From: Litoribacillus peritrichatus | Lineage (GTDB): Bacteria > Pseudomonadota > Gammaproteobacteria > Pseudomonadales > Litoribrevibacteraceae | DNA length: 64,000 nucleotides | Assembly (NCBI RefSeq): GCF_039537985.1 | Contig: NZ_BAABBN010000007.1 | Coordinates: 868,001-932,000 of the forward strand | Reading direction: 5' to 3' | Part shown: piece after piece, positions 45,055 to 54,407 of the stretch | How positions within the stretch are numbered: the first letter of the stretch is position 1 | Layout: the number at the start of each line of letters is the position of its first letter | The notes under the pieces: model-generated | What the model saw: the letters and a program-made list of their open reading frames with translations, nothing else | Told to the model about the DNA's origin: nothing | Databases searched by the model: none | Program-made: the position numbers and the translations under genes

Positions 45055-45468
45055 ATGGAACAGGTACTCGAATTTGCTACAAACAACATTGCTTTGGTAA
45101 GTGTTTGGTTTGTGTTGTTGGCTTTATTTATTTTGTCTGAAACACGTAAAGGCGGTAAAACGCTGTCTACTCAGCAGACGGTAATGAAGATGAATAAAGA
45201 AGGTGCAGTGATTTTAGACATTCGTGATAAGGCGGATTTCAAGAAAGGTCACATCCTGAATGCCATTAATATTCCTTTTGCTTCTTTGGCGAATAAGCTG
45301 GGAGAAATCGAACCTCATAAGGCCAAGCCAATCATCGTTGTCTGTAAAATGGGGCAAACGTCCAACGCGGCCGGAGCGATTTTGCGCAAAAACGGTTTTG
45401 AGGATGTTTCTCGCCTGTCTGGTGGTATGGCAGAGTGGACAAGCCTGAATCTGCCGGTTGAGTCTTAA
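45055..45468 (+). CDS. membrane-anchored rhodanese-like protein (YibN-like)
   Basis: A 137-aa protein with an N-terminal helix (residues 10-28) and one rhodanese domain; the probable active-site Cys lies in VVCKMGQTS. It precedes grxC and secB as in other gammaproteobacteria. Sulfur or redox partner unknown. Confidence 0.9.
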   Translation: MEQVLEFATNNIALVSVWFVLLALFILSETRKGGKTLSTQQTVMKMNKEGAVILDIRDKADFKKGHILNAINIPFASLANKLGEIEPHKAKPIIVVCKMGQTSNAAGAILRKNGFEDVSRLSGGMAEWTSLNLPVES

Positions 45469-45517
45469 TCTTGATCGAACTGTTAACTTGTCTTTGATTT
45501 ATAAAGTAGAGGTTTAG

Positions 45518-45781
45518 ATGTCAGAAGTTGTTGTGTATAGCAGTAATTATTGCCCGTATTGCACCAGAGCTAAGCATTTGCTGGCGTCTAAATCGGTTGA
45601 GTTCAAAGAGCTTATCGTGGATGGTGACCCGGAACTGCGTCGTGAAATGATGGTAAAAAGCCAACAGCGGACGGTGCCTCAGATCTGGATTGGAGAGCAA
45701 CACATCGGCGGCTGTGATGACCTCTACGCGTTAGAGCGCAGCGACAAACTGGACGAGCTTTTGTCTTCGGTGGTTTCTTAA
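45518..45781 (+). CDS. grxC: glutaredoxin 3
   Basis: An 87-aa glutaredoxin with the CPYC active site at residues 12-15 and the cis-Pro motif TVPQIWIGEQHIGGCDDL. It reduces disulfides with glutathione. It lies 49 bp after the rhodanese gene. Confidence 0.95.
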   Translation: MSEVVVYSSNYCPYCTRAKHLLASKSVEFKELIVDGDPELRREMMVKSQQRTVPQIWIGEQHIGGCDDLYALERSDKLDELLSSVVS

Positions 45782-45958
45782 ATACTTCTTTTATAAAAAG
45801 CCGTTAATCCATTGGGACTGCGCATTGTTTTTTCAATGGTTGTTTTTGGATTATTCGTTGTGTAGTGTTAAGGCACTTTCGATTGCTGCACGATTTTAAG
45901 TTTGGTTATTTATACATCGGTGCAGAGTAAAAAAATAAAGATACAGGTACTGTAAGTT

Positions 45959-46453
45959 ATGGCTGAAGAAAACCAAGGTGCAGCAGAAGGCGCACAAGAA
46001 CAACAAGGTGCAGGTTTTGCACTGCAACGTATTTTCCTGAAAGACCTTTCTTTTGAGTCTCCAAGAGCTCCACAGGTTTTTCAGAGTCAATGGAAACCAC
46101 AAGTTCACATGGACTTGAATACAGGCAATACCAAAGTTGGTGAGGACTTGTACGAAGTGGTACTAACCATCACATTGACAGCAAAGCAGGACGATGAAGT
46201 TGCTTTGTTGGTTGAAATTAAGCAAGCGGGTATTTTTGCGATTCAAGGGTTAGAAGGCCCTCGTCTGGCGCATGCATTGGGTGCGTTCTGCCCGAATATC
46301 TTGTTCCCTTATGCGCGTGAAACCATTGACAGTGTTGTAATGAAGGGCAGCTTACCGCCGTTCATGTTGGCGCCTGTGAATTTTGATGCCATCTTTGCTG
46401 ATGCCATGAAGCGTAAGCAGCAAGAAGCGGCAGAGGCAGAAGCTACACACTAA
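45959..46453 (+). CDS. secB: protein-export chaperone SecB
   Basis: A 164-aa chaperone. FALQRIFLKDLSFESPRAP, then a strand QWKPQVHMDLNT, YEVVLTITLTAK and the C-terminal LAPVNFDAIFADAM match SecB. It holds unfolded exported proteins for SecA. A Gln/Ala/Glu-rich N-terminal stretch precedes the conserved core. Terminator follows. Confidence 0.97.
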   Translation: MAEENQGAAEGAQEQQGAGFALQRIFLKDLSFESPRAPQVFQSQWKPQVHMDLNTGNTKVGEDLYEVVLTITLTAKQDDEVALLVEIKQAGIFAIQGLEGPRLAHALGAFCPNILFPYARETIDSVVMKGSLPPFMLAPVNFDAIFADAMKRKQQEAAEAEATH

Positions 46454-46475
46454 AATGTGTTGATCTGTTTCCAAG

Positions 46476-46500
46476 AGCAGCTCCTAGGGGCTGCTTTTTT
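46476..46500. terminator. rho-independent terminator after secB
   Basis: AGCAGC pairs with GCTGCT around an 8-nt loop followed by a T-run. It overlaps the last codons of the convergent ligase gene. Confidence 0.8.
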
Positions 46501-48403
46501 GTGCCTGGTGATTCTTGATTCTTATCCAGACGGACTCCGTATTTGCTAATGCTTCATGTACTTTAGGGTTTTTCGGGTACAAAAAGGCAGCGGTTTTCAG
46601 TACTTCTAATGCTTGTTCCTGCTGGCCAATGGCCCAATAGGCGTTCGCCAAATTAAAGTAAATATTTACCCTTGGGGTGTGTAATAAAAATCCTTCGGCC
46701 CAGCTTATGTAGGGTTTTATTTGTGCCGGATCTTTGGCTTTTAACCCGTGGATAAGTCGGAAAGTCATCACGTCAAAAAAGAACCGCTTCCAAATGCCGG
46801 ATGGATGAACGACTTCACTCAGATAGCGAAAGTCTGTTTTTTTATTGGCATGAAACTGAGTGACTTTGTGGATGGCCTGGAGGTTGAGCACCATCACTGG
46901 TATCGCAATGAAAGGTGTGACCCAGGCAAAACACCGAACAAAGAAATCAAACTTTAATGCCGACGATTTGGTTTGTTGCGTGGACCAAATCAACCATGCG
47001 GTGAGAAGACAAAATACCAGCCAGTGCCCAATGGATTGATAGAAGGGGTATTCGGTATTGGCGTGGATTGATAATGGCAGAATTAACGCGAGCACCATTA
47101 ATCCACGAGGGGCTCCGAGCTGTTTGATGGCTCGAAAGATCAGCCACAGCATTAATGCAATTAATAATGCCGCAGGAATAGTCCCACCTTCGACCGCCCA
47201 TAACAGTAATTCGTTGTGCGGGTGATCCAGGTTAGGAACGATGGCGTGTTGGTAGTCTCCCTGAGCGTGCTTTTTTGCATAGTAATGAAGGAAATTGTAT
47301 TCGAAGTTGCCGTAGCCCCAGCCTGTCAAAGGCTTGTCGGAAATCATATCAAAGGCTTGGGTGTAAATATTTTCTCTGTTGTGTGTGGTTTGAATGGACT
47401 CCAGGCTGCGTCCGCTCTCTGAAGATAAGAGCAATGTGCTGGTCGCACCTGCAATACCTATTATGAGGCTGCCAAACCACAGGCATACGGTTTTCCGGAA
47501 ATGGGTGTCGGCTGTTTTGTTTTTGAATGTTTGATATATGAACGGCAGCGTGAACACAATGACCATAAGTGTGGAAAGTACGCCAGTTCGGGAGCCGAGT
47601 AAAAGAATGGCAAACCCGCAGAAAAAAGGAATGATCGTGTGAAGCGTTAGTTGCCCGAATGAATAGGTTCTTTTTGATTTTTGTTCGTTGGTTGTTGTTT
47701 TTGTTGTTGTTTTTGTTGATGAACCGTTCAGTGTCAGAAACAGTGAACAGGCTAATCCGGTCGCAATAAAACTGGCACTGACGTTGGGTTGTTGGAACGT
47801 TCCGAAAGGACGCCCGTATTCGGGTTTATAAACCCCGAGTGAGGCTATCTCAGGCAAAAACTGCTGAACCAGGCAAAGTATTGCTTCTAACAGGCCTGCG
47901 TAAGCAATGATGGTTAAGAGGCGGTGCCAGCTGTCCTGGCTTCTAAAACACTGAAAGGCAATTAAAGTAATCAGTAACCCGGTAAAAATTCCTAAAATTC
48001 GGGTGCTGGCGAGGGCAGTCGATTGAGGTGTGATCAACGATACCTGGAATAATACCGGGACGCAGATGGCAATCATGATGACTGAAATTAATCGCAGGAT
48101 GTTATCGGAGTGCCAGACCTTGACGTCAGAAATGTGTTTTAAACCGAGGCCGATGATGAGGCTGATGAAGATCCAGCCAAAGGCATTATAAGGCATCTCC
48201 AGACCCGTGCCGCCGGTATTGCTGAAATTGAAATGAACACCAATCAGCAGAAACGCTGCAATGGCCAACAGAGTCAGTTTGCTGTCGTTGGCAGTTAAGC
48301 CTGCGCTACTGTCTGTCTGCGCATGAAGAGTATCAACAGACTTGTTCGATGCCGGTGAATGTTTGGTCGATGACTGTTCCGTTGGTGCTGCAGGTTCTTC
48401 CAT
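46484..48403 (-). CDS. O-antigen ligase/PglL-like O-oligosaccharyltransferase
   Basis: A 639-aa polytopic protein with about ten membrane helices. The conserved Wzy/WaaL-type periplasmic loop contains NLDHPHNELLLWAVEGG with the catalytic-type His. The C-terminal third is soluble, with helical repeats (YFNLANAYWAIGQQEQALEVL) of Wzy_C_2/TPR type, a layout typical of PglL enzymes that put a lipid-linked glycan on proteins. Pilins are common targets. The MSHA operon begins less than 1 kb away, with trmL between. Confidence 0.85.
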   Translation of the reverse strand: MEEPAAPTEQSSTKHSPASNKSVDTLHAQTDSSAGLTANDSKLTLLAIAAFLLIGVHFNFSNTGGTGLEMPYNAFGWIFISLIIGLGLKHISDVKVWHSDNILRLISVIMIAICVPVLFQVSLITPQSTALASTRILGIFTGLLITLIAFQCFRSQDSWHRLLTIIAYAGLLEAILCLVQQFLPEIASLGVYKPEYGRPFGTFQQPNVSASFIATGLACSLFLTLNGSSTKTTTKTTTNEQKSKRTYSFGQLTLHTIIPFFCGFAILLLGSRTGVLSTLMVIVFTLPFIYQTFKNKTADTHFRKTVCLWFGSLIIGIAGATSTLLLSSESGRSLESIQTTHNRENIYTQAFDMISDKPLTGWGYGNFEYNFLHYYAKKHAQGDYQHAIVPNLDHPHNELLLWAVEGGTIPAALLIALMLWLIFRAIKQLGAPRGLMVLALILPLSIHANTEYPFYQSIGHWLVFCLLTAWLIWSTQQTKSSALKFDFFVRCFAWVTPFIAIPVMVLNLQAIHKVTQFHANKKTDFRYLSEVVHPSGIWKRFFFDVMTFRLIHGLKAKDPAQIKPYISWAEGFLLHTPRVNIYFNLANAYWAIGQQEQALEVLKTAAFLYPKNPKVHEALANTESVWIRIKNHQAQKSSP

Positions 48404-48515
48404 GGGGCCGGGTTCCTAGGCTGAAAGGTCTCAGACTATAAATTATATTGAGAAATAACGTATTATTCAGGTTTCTTTATTATAATGCTCACTTTATCCA
48501 CTAGTTGTTTTTTCT

Positions 48516-48980
48516 ATGTTTCATATCGCATTATTTGAACCTCGCATTGCCCCTAATACGGGAAATATCATCCGTTTGGCCGCCAATAATGGTTGTTCCC
48601 TGCATCTTATCGAACCTCTGGGCTTCGACCTTGAACAAAAAAACCTACGCCGCGCCGGGCTGGATTATCACGATCTTACCAATGTTACCCGTCATGCTAA
48701 TTATCAGGCATTTGCAGAACACGTAGCAGGTCGGCGCATCATCGCCTGTACCACTAAAGGCACGCGGGATCACACTTCGATCGAATATCAGGAGGGCGAT
48801 GTGTTGTTGTTTGGTTCAGAAACCAGTGGTCTGGACCCGGACATCATGGACACTATTCCGCCGGAAATGCGAATTAGAATTCCGATGCAGGAGAATAATC
48901 GAAGTTTAAACCTTTCTAACTCGGTCGCGATTATCAGCTATGAAGCGTGGCGACAAAGTGGATTTAAAGGCGCTTTGTAA
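48516..48980 (+). CDS. trmL: tRNA (cytidine/uridine-2'-O-)-methyltransferase TrmL
   Basis: A 154-aa SPOUT methyltransferase. LFEPRIAPNTGNIIRLAAN at the N-terminus, FGSETSGLD and the SAM-knot region MRIRIPMQENNRSLNLSNSVAI match TrmL, which modifies the wobble base of tRNA-Leu. Length matches the family. Confidence 0.96.
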   Translation: MFHIALFEPRIAPNTGNIIRLAANNGCSLHLIEPLGFDLEQKNLRRAGLDYHDLTNVTRHANYQAFAEHVAGRRIIACTTKGTRDHTSIEYQEGDVLLFGSETSGLDPDIMDTIPPEMRIRIPMQENNRSLNLSNSVAIISYEAWRQSGFKGAL

Positions 48981-49218
48981 GATCGGCGGTTAAGGCTGGT
49001 TGTTAGATGTGTGGTTGTCAGAAGGGAGGTTGGGCTCTGGAATAAATGGGAGGATACGATAGTTCTCAGGTTTGCCTGCTTTTGACCGATAGTTTAGTGA
49101 AAATACAGTTTTTCAATAAAATTTAACGATTTAGGCGTAGATCTTACTAATAAGGTTTAGATTTGTTGCTAAACTTACCTGAATAATTCTAAATTTATTT
49201 TCTACCCAAGGTTTTTTG

Positions 49219-50172
49219 ATGGTGCAATGGCCACGGCTCAAAAAGAAGAAAATCAACAGCGTTCTAAACGGTATTTCAATTGATGCGGCAGGTGTGTCGT
49301 GGGTTTTAATGGACACACTCAGTGGTCTGCATGTTAAAGACGCCCAGTTTCAGGCGTGTTCAGATGGAAACTGGTCAGAAGCGTTGGAGGTATTGGTTGA
49401 GTCCACTCGTATGCGTGGCGATGTTTATATTTCGTTGTCTGAAGAAAAATACAACCTGTTGTTAATCGACGCACCGGATGTGCCTGATAATGAACTGTCG
49501 GACGCCATTCGTTGGCGTGTCAAAGACCTTATCTCCCAGCCCATTGACTCAGTAGTGATGGATTTCTTTGTTTTGCCCGAAGATGCGTATCGTGGCCGAA
49601 TGAAGATGATTTACGTTGCGGTGGTGGATAAATCGCTGGTTCAGAGCATTGTTTCGGTGTGCGATGAGCATGACTTAAACATTGAAAACATTTCTATACA
49701 CGAAGTTTCGTTGAGTAATTTGCTGTTTGCTTCCGGTATGACCGAAGGGGAAGGAACGGGGTTGGTTTCGTTAGGGGCGACTTCCGGTCAAATGAGGTTG
49801 GTTGAATCCGGTAATTTATATTTGGCTCGTAACATTGATTCGGGGGTGGATCGTTTAACCGGGTGGAATGAAGAAGAACTGACCGATTATGACTTAGCCC
49901 AGTGTGATCAGGTGATGTTTGATATTAAGCGTTCGCTTGATTATTACGAGAGTCAACTGGGTAAAGGTGCCGTCAATAACGTGATTTTAATGCCTGCGGA
50001 TGTGAATCTACTCCGGTTATCCAGTGTTTTAAATGAAAAAATGCCTGTAAATGTTCAGCCTTGGTTATGGCCGTCCGCTGAGAATATCACTTATGAGGCC
50101 GCTTGCCAGGATGTCATGAATCAGTGTACTGCTGCGATAGGTGCGGTTGCGGGAGGCTGGCTTGAGAATTAA
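49219..50172 (+). CDS. mshI: MSHA biogenesis protein MshI
   Basis: A 317-aa PilM-like, actin-fold-related protein and the first gene of the pilus operon. Start ATG 49219 after AAGG. SDAIRWRVKDLISQPIDSVVMDF and a C-terminal MFDIKRSLDYYESQLG segment resemble the MshI/PilM pattern. It should form the cytoplasmic part of the inner-membrane assembly platform. No mshH gene precedes it. Confidence 0.85.
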   Translation: MVQWPRLKKKKINSVLNGISIDAAGVSWVLMDTLSGLHVKDAQFQACSDGNWSEALEVLVESTRMRGDVYISLSEEKYNLLLIDAPDVPDNELSDAIRWRVKDLISQPIDSVVMDFFVLPEDAYRGRMKMIYVAVVDKSLVQSIVSVCDEHDLNIENISIHEVSLSNLLFASGMTEGEGTGLVSLGATSGQMRLVESGNLYLARNIDSGVDRLTGWNEEELTDYDLAQCDQVMFDIKRSLDYYESQLGKGAVNNVILMPADVNLLRLSSVLNEKMPVNVQPWLWPSAENITYEAACQDVMNQCTAAIGAVAGGWLEN

Positions 50173-50782
50173 TCAGAGGATTAACTTTTACAGCGATGAT
50201 TTCAAACCGCCGGTTATCGTTCTCTCTGCGCTGCAAATGGCACAGTATACGGTTGCGATGCTGGTGCTCTTGTTAATTATTTCTGGTGTTATCTATTACC
50301 CGATTATTTCTGCGGATGCTAAATTAGAATCACTGAATCAGACGTTGGCGGCCAAGAAAAATGAACTGGCGGAAGCTAAGCGAAAGTACCCTAAGATATT
50401 GAAAAATCAGACTTTGGCTGAACAGCTCAATAGTTTGAGAATGGAGAATGCGAATAAACTGAAGTTGTTGGATTATTTGCAATCGGATTCGCTGAAAGAA
50501 GCTCAAAATTTTTCCAAAGTGCTGAATGACTTATCTGATTTTGATCACCAAAACGTTTGGCTGACACGGGTGGATCTTTTGAATGAGGGGCGTTCCATTC
50601 GTTTGTCTGGACTGGTTTCAAAAGCGGATGTGTTACCGGGTTACATTGACGGTCTGAAAAAAGCCGACTCATTTAATGGCCGGGCATTTAATATTTTTGA
50701 TTTGGAAAGTGATGCGGAAAACTCATCCTACCTCCATTTTGTGTTGAGCACGGAACGTGCGAGGGGAAAAGATGAAGGATAA
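50162..50782 (+). CDS. MSHA PilN-like biogenesis protein (second MshI-type gene)
   Basis: A 206-aa protein beginning at TTG 50162, with a strong GGGAGG six nt upstream, inside the end of mshI. MRINQRINFY start resembles PilN, followed by one membrane helix (about residues 33-52), a coiled coil and a ferredoxin-like domain. Together with MshI and MshJ it forms the inner-membrane platform. Confidence 0.8.
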   Translation: MRINQRINFYSDDFKPPVIVLSALQMAQYTVAMLVLLLIISGVIYYPIISADAKLESLNQTLAAKKNELAEAKRKYPKILKNQTLAEQLNSLRMENANKLKLLDYLQSDSLKEAQNFSKVLNDLSDFDHQNVWLTRVDLLNEGRSIRLSGLVSKADVLPGYIDGLKKADSFNGRAFNIFDLESDAENSSYLHFVLSTERARGKDEG

Positions 50783-51422
50783 ATGGCAAGTTCTTTCCCT
50801 AAAGCTGAATGAACTCAGTGTCAGAGAGCGAGGTATTGTCTTTGCGACTGTCCTGATCGTGCTTTATATGTTGTTCCAGCTGTTGGCTTTTGACCCGTTA
50901 ATTGCTGAACGCAAACGATTGGCCAAGCTGGAAGCCGATATTAAAGCTCAAACGTTAAAGATAAACGCAGACATCGCACAGATCATAGCAGAATCAAAGT
51001 TCGACCCGAATAAGAAAACACGGGAGCAGATTGAGCAACAGCGGGCACGATCAAGTGAATACCAGCAACAAATTAAAAGTATTACGGACAAGCTAATAGA
51101 ACCTGAGCAAATGTCGGACGTTTTGGCCTCTCTTTTGAACAAAGAGTCGGGTTTGAAACTAACATCGGTGAAAACACAGTCCGCAGTACCGATTAAAATC
51201 GGCAGTGAGGCCGGGGCCGATTTGTACCAGCATACGATTAAACTCAAGCTGACGGGCAAATACGATCAGGTCCAGCGTTATTTAAGCCGGGTGGAAGCCT
51301 TGCCGGAGAAAGTGTTCTGGCAAAATCTGGTGTATCAAATGAAGGATTATCCCGTAGGACAGTTAAGTCTGGAAGTATATACCTTAAGCACAAGTGAGGA
51401 CTTAATTGGTGTTTATCAATAA
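50772..51422 (+). CDS. mshJ: MSHA biogenesis protein MshJ (PilO-like)
   Basis: A 216-aa protein starting ATG 50772 (GAGGGG upstream), overlapping the previous gene. One membrane helix (about 25-42), a coiled coil and a C-terminal PilO-like domain (QHTIKLKLTGKYDQVQRYLSRVEALP). Confidence 0.82.
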   Translation: MKDKWQVLSLKLNELSVRERGIVFATVLIVLYMLFQLLAFDPLIAERKRLAKLEADIKAQTLKINADIAQIIAESKFDPNKKTREQIEQQRARSSEYQQQIKSITDKLIEPEQMSDVLASLLNKESGLKLTSVKTQSAVPIKIGSEAGADLYQHTIKLKLTGKYDQVQRYLSRVEALPEKVFWQNLVYQMKDYPVGQLSLEVYTLSTSEDLIGVYQ

Positions 51423-51444
51423 TCAATCGGTTTCGGGTGGTGTA

Positions 51445-51783
51445 ATGCCGCTCAAAGCTATTTTTATGGGGTCGTGTGTCCTGGTGGGCAGTGTCCTGGC
51501 GAGCAGTGCCCTGGCAGACCCGATGAAACCACCAGGGTTTGGTCAGGTGTCAGCCACTAAAACGTATTCAGCGCACAGCTATCGGTTAACGCAGGTATTA
51601 ACTTCCGAGCAAAGAAACCGTGCAGTCATTAATGAGCAAGTGGTTGCGGTCGGAGACTTTGTGTCGGGGGCCAAAGTTGTTCGTATTGATCAAGATAAAG
51701 TCACTCTGAACGTGGCAGGCAAAAGAAAAGTTTTGGTTCTGAATCAGGCCAAGGGCTTTACAATCAAAAGAGAGACTGAGTAA
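51445..51783 (+). CDS. mshK: MSHA biogenesis protein MshK (PilP-like)
   Basis: A 112-aa exported protein with a signal sequence (about residues 1-24, ending SSALAD). The C-terminal domain (AVINEQVVAVGDFVSGAKVVRIDQDKVTLN) resembles PilP/GspC-type modules that contact the secretin. I use ATG 51445; an earlier in-frame TTG lacks signal context. Confidence 0.82.
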   Translation: MPLKAIFMGSCVLVGSVLASSALADPMKPPGFGQVSATKTYSAHSYRLTQVLTSEQRNRAVINEQVVAVGDFVSGAKVVRIDQDKVTLNVAGKRKVLVLNQAKGFTIKRETE

Positions 51784-51788
51784 CTGAC

Positions 51789-53435
51789 ATGAATCATATT
51801 AAGTTCACACATCGACTGAGTTTATTGGCCGTGCTGTTTGTGGCTGGTTGTCAGACGACTCAAACTCAGCCGACAGCAAACCTTGAACTATCTTCAGCTA
51901 AGACGGGCTTGTCTGCGGAGAGTGATGCCGCTGTCAGTTCTTCAAACAATAAGTCAAAATTTCCGGCTGCCTTGCCTCAGGCATTATCGGATTTGATGTT
52001 ACCGCCATTGACGCCGACATCAATGGATGCCATTCGGTTCGATGTGGTTGCCAGTGATACGCCGGCCAAACAGTTTTTTATGAGTTTGGTGGATGGCACA
52101 GATAAAAATATGGTGGTGCACCCGGACGTAACCGGTGACATTTCAATTCGTCTTAAAAATGTGACTTTGGAAGAAACGCTGAGAGCCGTTCGGGATATTT
52201 ACAGTTTCGACTTTTTGCCAAAAGCCTACGGTTATCAAATCGTACCAAGAGAAATTCAAACCAAGGTTTTTCCGATCAATTATCCGAATCTGGTTCGTAT
52301 TGGCCAATCTTCAACGTTAATCAGCAGTGGTCAGGTTTCATTTTCCAGCAGTTCTGAAAGTTCATCGACGTCATCCACGGAATCCAGCTCCGCTGAAACC
52401 ATGCAAAGTGCCAAGGTGCAGACCAATACCCAAGTGGACTTCTGGCAGAATTTATTACGCAGCGTCACCATGATGGTGGGCGAAGGCAGTGGCAGTAAAG
52501 TGATTACCGACCCTCATACCGGGTTGCTGATTGTCAGAGCCTACCCAACCGAGCTTCGTAATATTGAGCAAATGCTGGAACGTGCGGAGTTGAACCTTAA
52601 GAAGCAAGTGATTATTGAAGCCAAGCTGTTGGAAGTCAGTTTATCCGATGGTTACCAGGCGGGTATTCAGTGGGACACGTTTGGTAATGGCTTTGGCTCG
52701 GACATCACCGATACGTCCAATGAAATTGTGGTGGGTTTTGACCAGGGTAACCTACAAACCTTGGTGGATTCGACCATCGAAGGGGTGTTTCAGTTTGGTC
52801 TGAATTTTACCGATTTCAACGCGATTATCAGCCTGATTGAGTCACAGGGCGATGTCAGTGTGTTATCCAGCCCGCGCATCGCCACAGTGAATAACCAGAA
52901 AGCGGTGATCAAAGTGGGGACGGACGAGTTTTTTGTCACTGACGTTTCGAGCACCACCACCAGTACTTCGTCTTCCACCAGTGATACGCCGGACATCACT
53001 TTGACGCCATTCTTTTCGGGCATCGCGTTGGACGTGACACCGCATATTGGCGAAGATTCGGAAGTGATTCTGCATGTGCATCCGGCCATTTCTAAAGTGG
53101 AAGATCAAAGTAAAACCATTACCTTGGGTGATACGGGTGACCTGGTTCTGCCATTGGCGTTTTCTACCATTCGTGAAACGGACAGTATCGTTCGGGCCAA
53201 AAGTGGTCAGGTGATTGTGATTGGCGGTTTGATGGAAGAACGCAGCTCCCAGCTGGATGCCGGGGTTCCGTTATTGAAAGACATTCCGGGCATTGGTCGT
53301 CTGTTTACCCAGGAAAGAGATGTAACGGAAAAGATTGAGCTGGTGATTTTGTTAAAGCCGCAAATTGTAGAAGACCGCGATTGGGAAAAAGAAATGCAGA
53401 GCGTGCGTCAACGATTCCCCGACTTTTTCAAATAA
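51789..53435 (+). CDS. mshL: MSHA secretin MshL
   Basis: A 548-aa outer-membrane secretin. Lipobox in VLFVAGC, an N-terminal N0-type domain, a Ser-rich insert (around residue 190) and the C-terminal secretin core with VIIEAKLLEVSL, VSVLSSPRIATVNNQKAVIKVG and GVPLLKDIPGIGRLF. It forms the channel for the pilus fibre. Confidence 0.95.
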   Translation: MNHIKFTHRLSLLAVLFVAGCQTTQTQPTANLELSSAKTGLSAESDAAVSSSNNKSKFPAALPQALSDLMLPPLTPTSMDAIRFDVVASDTPAKQFFMSLVDGTDKNMVVHPDVTGDISIRLKNVTLEETLRAVRDIYSFDFLPKAYGYQIVPREIQTKVFPINYPNLVRIGQSSTLISSGQVSFSSSSESSSTSSTESSSAETMQSAKVQTNTQVDFWQNLLRSVTMMVGEGSGSKVITDPHTGLLIVRAYPTELRNIEQMLERAELNLKKQVIIEAKLLEVSLSDGYQAGIQWDTFGNGFGSDITDTSNEIVVGFDQGNLQTLVDSTIEGVFQFGLNFTDFNAIISLIESQGDVSVLSSPRIATVNNQKAVIKVGTDEFFVTDVSSTTTSTSSSTSDTPDITLTPFFSGIALDVTPHIGEDSEVILHVHPAISKVEDQSKTITLGDTGDLVLPLAFSTIRETDSIVRAKSGQVIVIGGLMEERSSQLDAGVPLLKDIPGIGRLFTQERDVTEKIELVILLKPQIVEDRDWEKEMQSVRQRFPDFFK

Positions 53436-53531
53436 CAAATGCAGTTAGTTTAAAGAGTCAGCGAAGCGATGAAATTTAACATGAATGTCTTGAGTCAAGG
53501 TGATTAGGTGGCAAAGCATCCCAGGGAAATA

Positions 53532-54407
53532 ATGGACCAAATGTGTACGCATTTTGGGTTCTCCAAGTTGCCATTCACGTTGGCGCCCAATACCCAGTTT
53601 TTTGTAAATTTAAAAACCCATAAAGAGTGTTTCAACACCTTGGTGTTTGCCTTAGGCACAGGCGAAGGGTTTGTAAAGGTGACGGGGGAAGTGGGCACCG
53701 GAAAAACGGTTCTCTGTCGTAAATTGTTGAATCAATTAGGCAGCTCAGAGTTTATTACGGCTTATATTCCGAACCCGATGATGCCACCGGAAGTGTTAAG
53801 ACGCTCTCTGGCCCGTGAATTAAAAATCGCAGAAGCGGAGGCGTTGGATCATTACCAGCTTATTGAGAAAATTAGTGATCGCCTGATCGAGATAGCCAAA
53901 ACCAATAAAAAAACCGTGCTTGTCATTGATGAAGCGCAAGCCTTACCTGAAGACACCCTGGAAGAAGTTCGCTTGTTGAGTAATCTGGAAACGGAGCAAC
54001 AAAAGCTGATTCAAATCGTTTTATTTGGGCAGCCGGAACTGGATACCCTATTACTCAAAGACAGGTTTCGTCAGCTGAGACAGCGGCTGGCGTTTGCGTC
54101 TAATCTGGATACCCTGAACTTTGACGAGCTGGATCAATATATTACTCAGCGAGTGCATGTGGCGGGTTATAACGGTGGTAAGTTATTTGATTATGGGGCA
54201 CTGAAGGTTCTTAACAAGGGTACTGGCGGTACACCCAGGTTGATCAATGTCATTGCTCAGAAATCACTTTTGGTGGCTTACAGTCAAGGTGAAAAAGTGG
54301 TGAACAAATACCACGTCAAGAAGGCGTTGGAGGATTCGGAAAGCGTCTTTAAATCGAAAAAACAAGGCTTCTTTAAGCGTTTATTCAGCAAGGCCAAAGT
54401 TGCATGA
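53532..54407 (+). CDS. mshM: MSHA ATPase MshM
   Basis: A 291-aa AAA-type ATPase of the ExeA family, Walker A GEVGTGKTVLCR and Walker B TVLVIDEAQALP. I use ATG 53532 (AGGGA upstream), fitting the usual start; a GTG 24 nt earlier is in frame. It overlaps mshN by 4 nt. Confidence 0.9.
   Translation: MDQMCTHFGFSKLPFTLAPNTQFFVNLKTHKECFNTLVFALGTGEGFVKVTGEVGTGKTVLCRKLLNQLGSSEFITAYIPNPMMPPEVLRRSLARELKIAEAEALDHYQLIEKISDRLIEIAKTNKKTVLVIDEAQALPEDTLEEVRLLSNLETEQQKLIQIVLFGQPELDTLLLKDRFRQLRQRLAFASNLDTLNFDELDQYITQRVHVAGYNGGKLFDYGALKVLNKGTGGTPRLINVIAQKSLLVAYSQGEKVVNKYHVKKALEDSESVFKSKKQGFFKRLFSKAKVA

Noticed and set aside
45782..45958. possible terminator after grxC
   Set aside because: Only a 6-bp CCATTG/CAATGG stem with a very long loop; not convincing.
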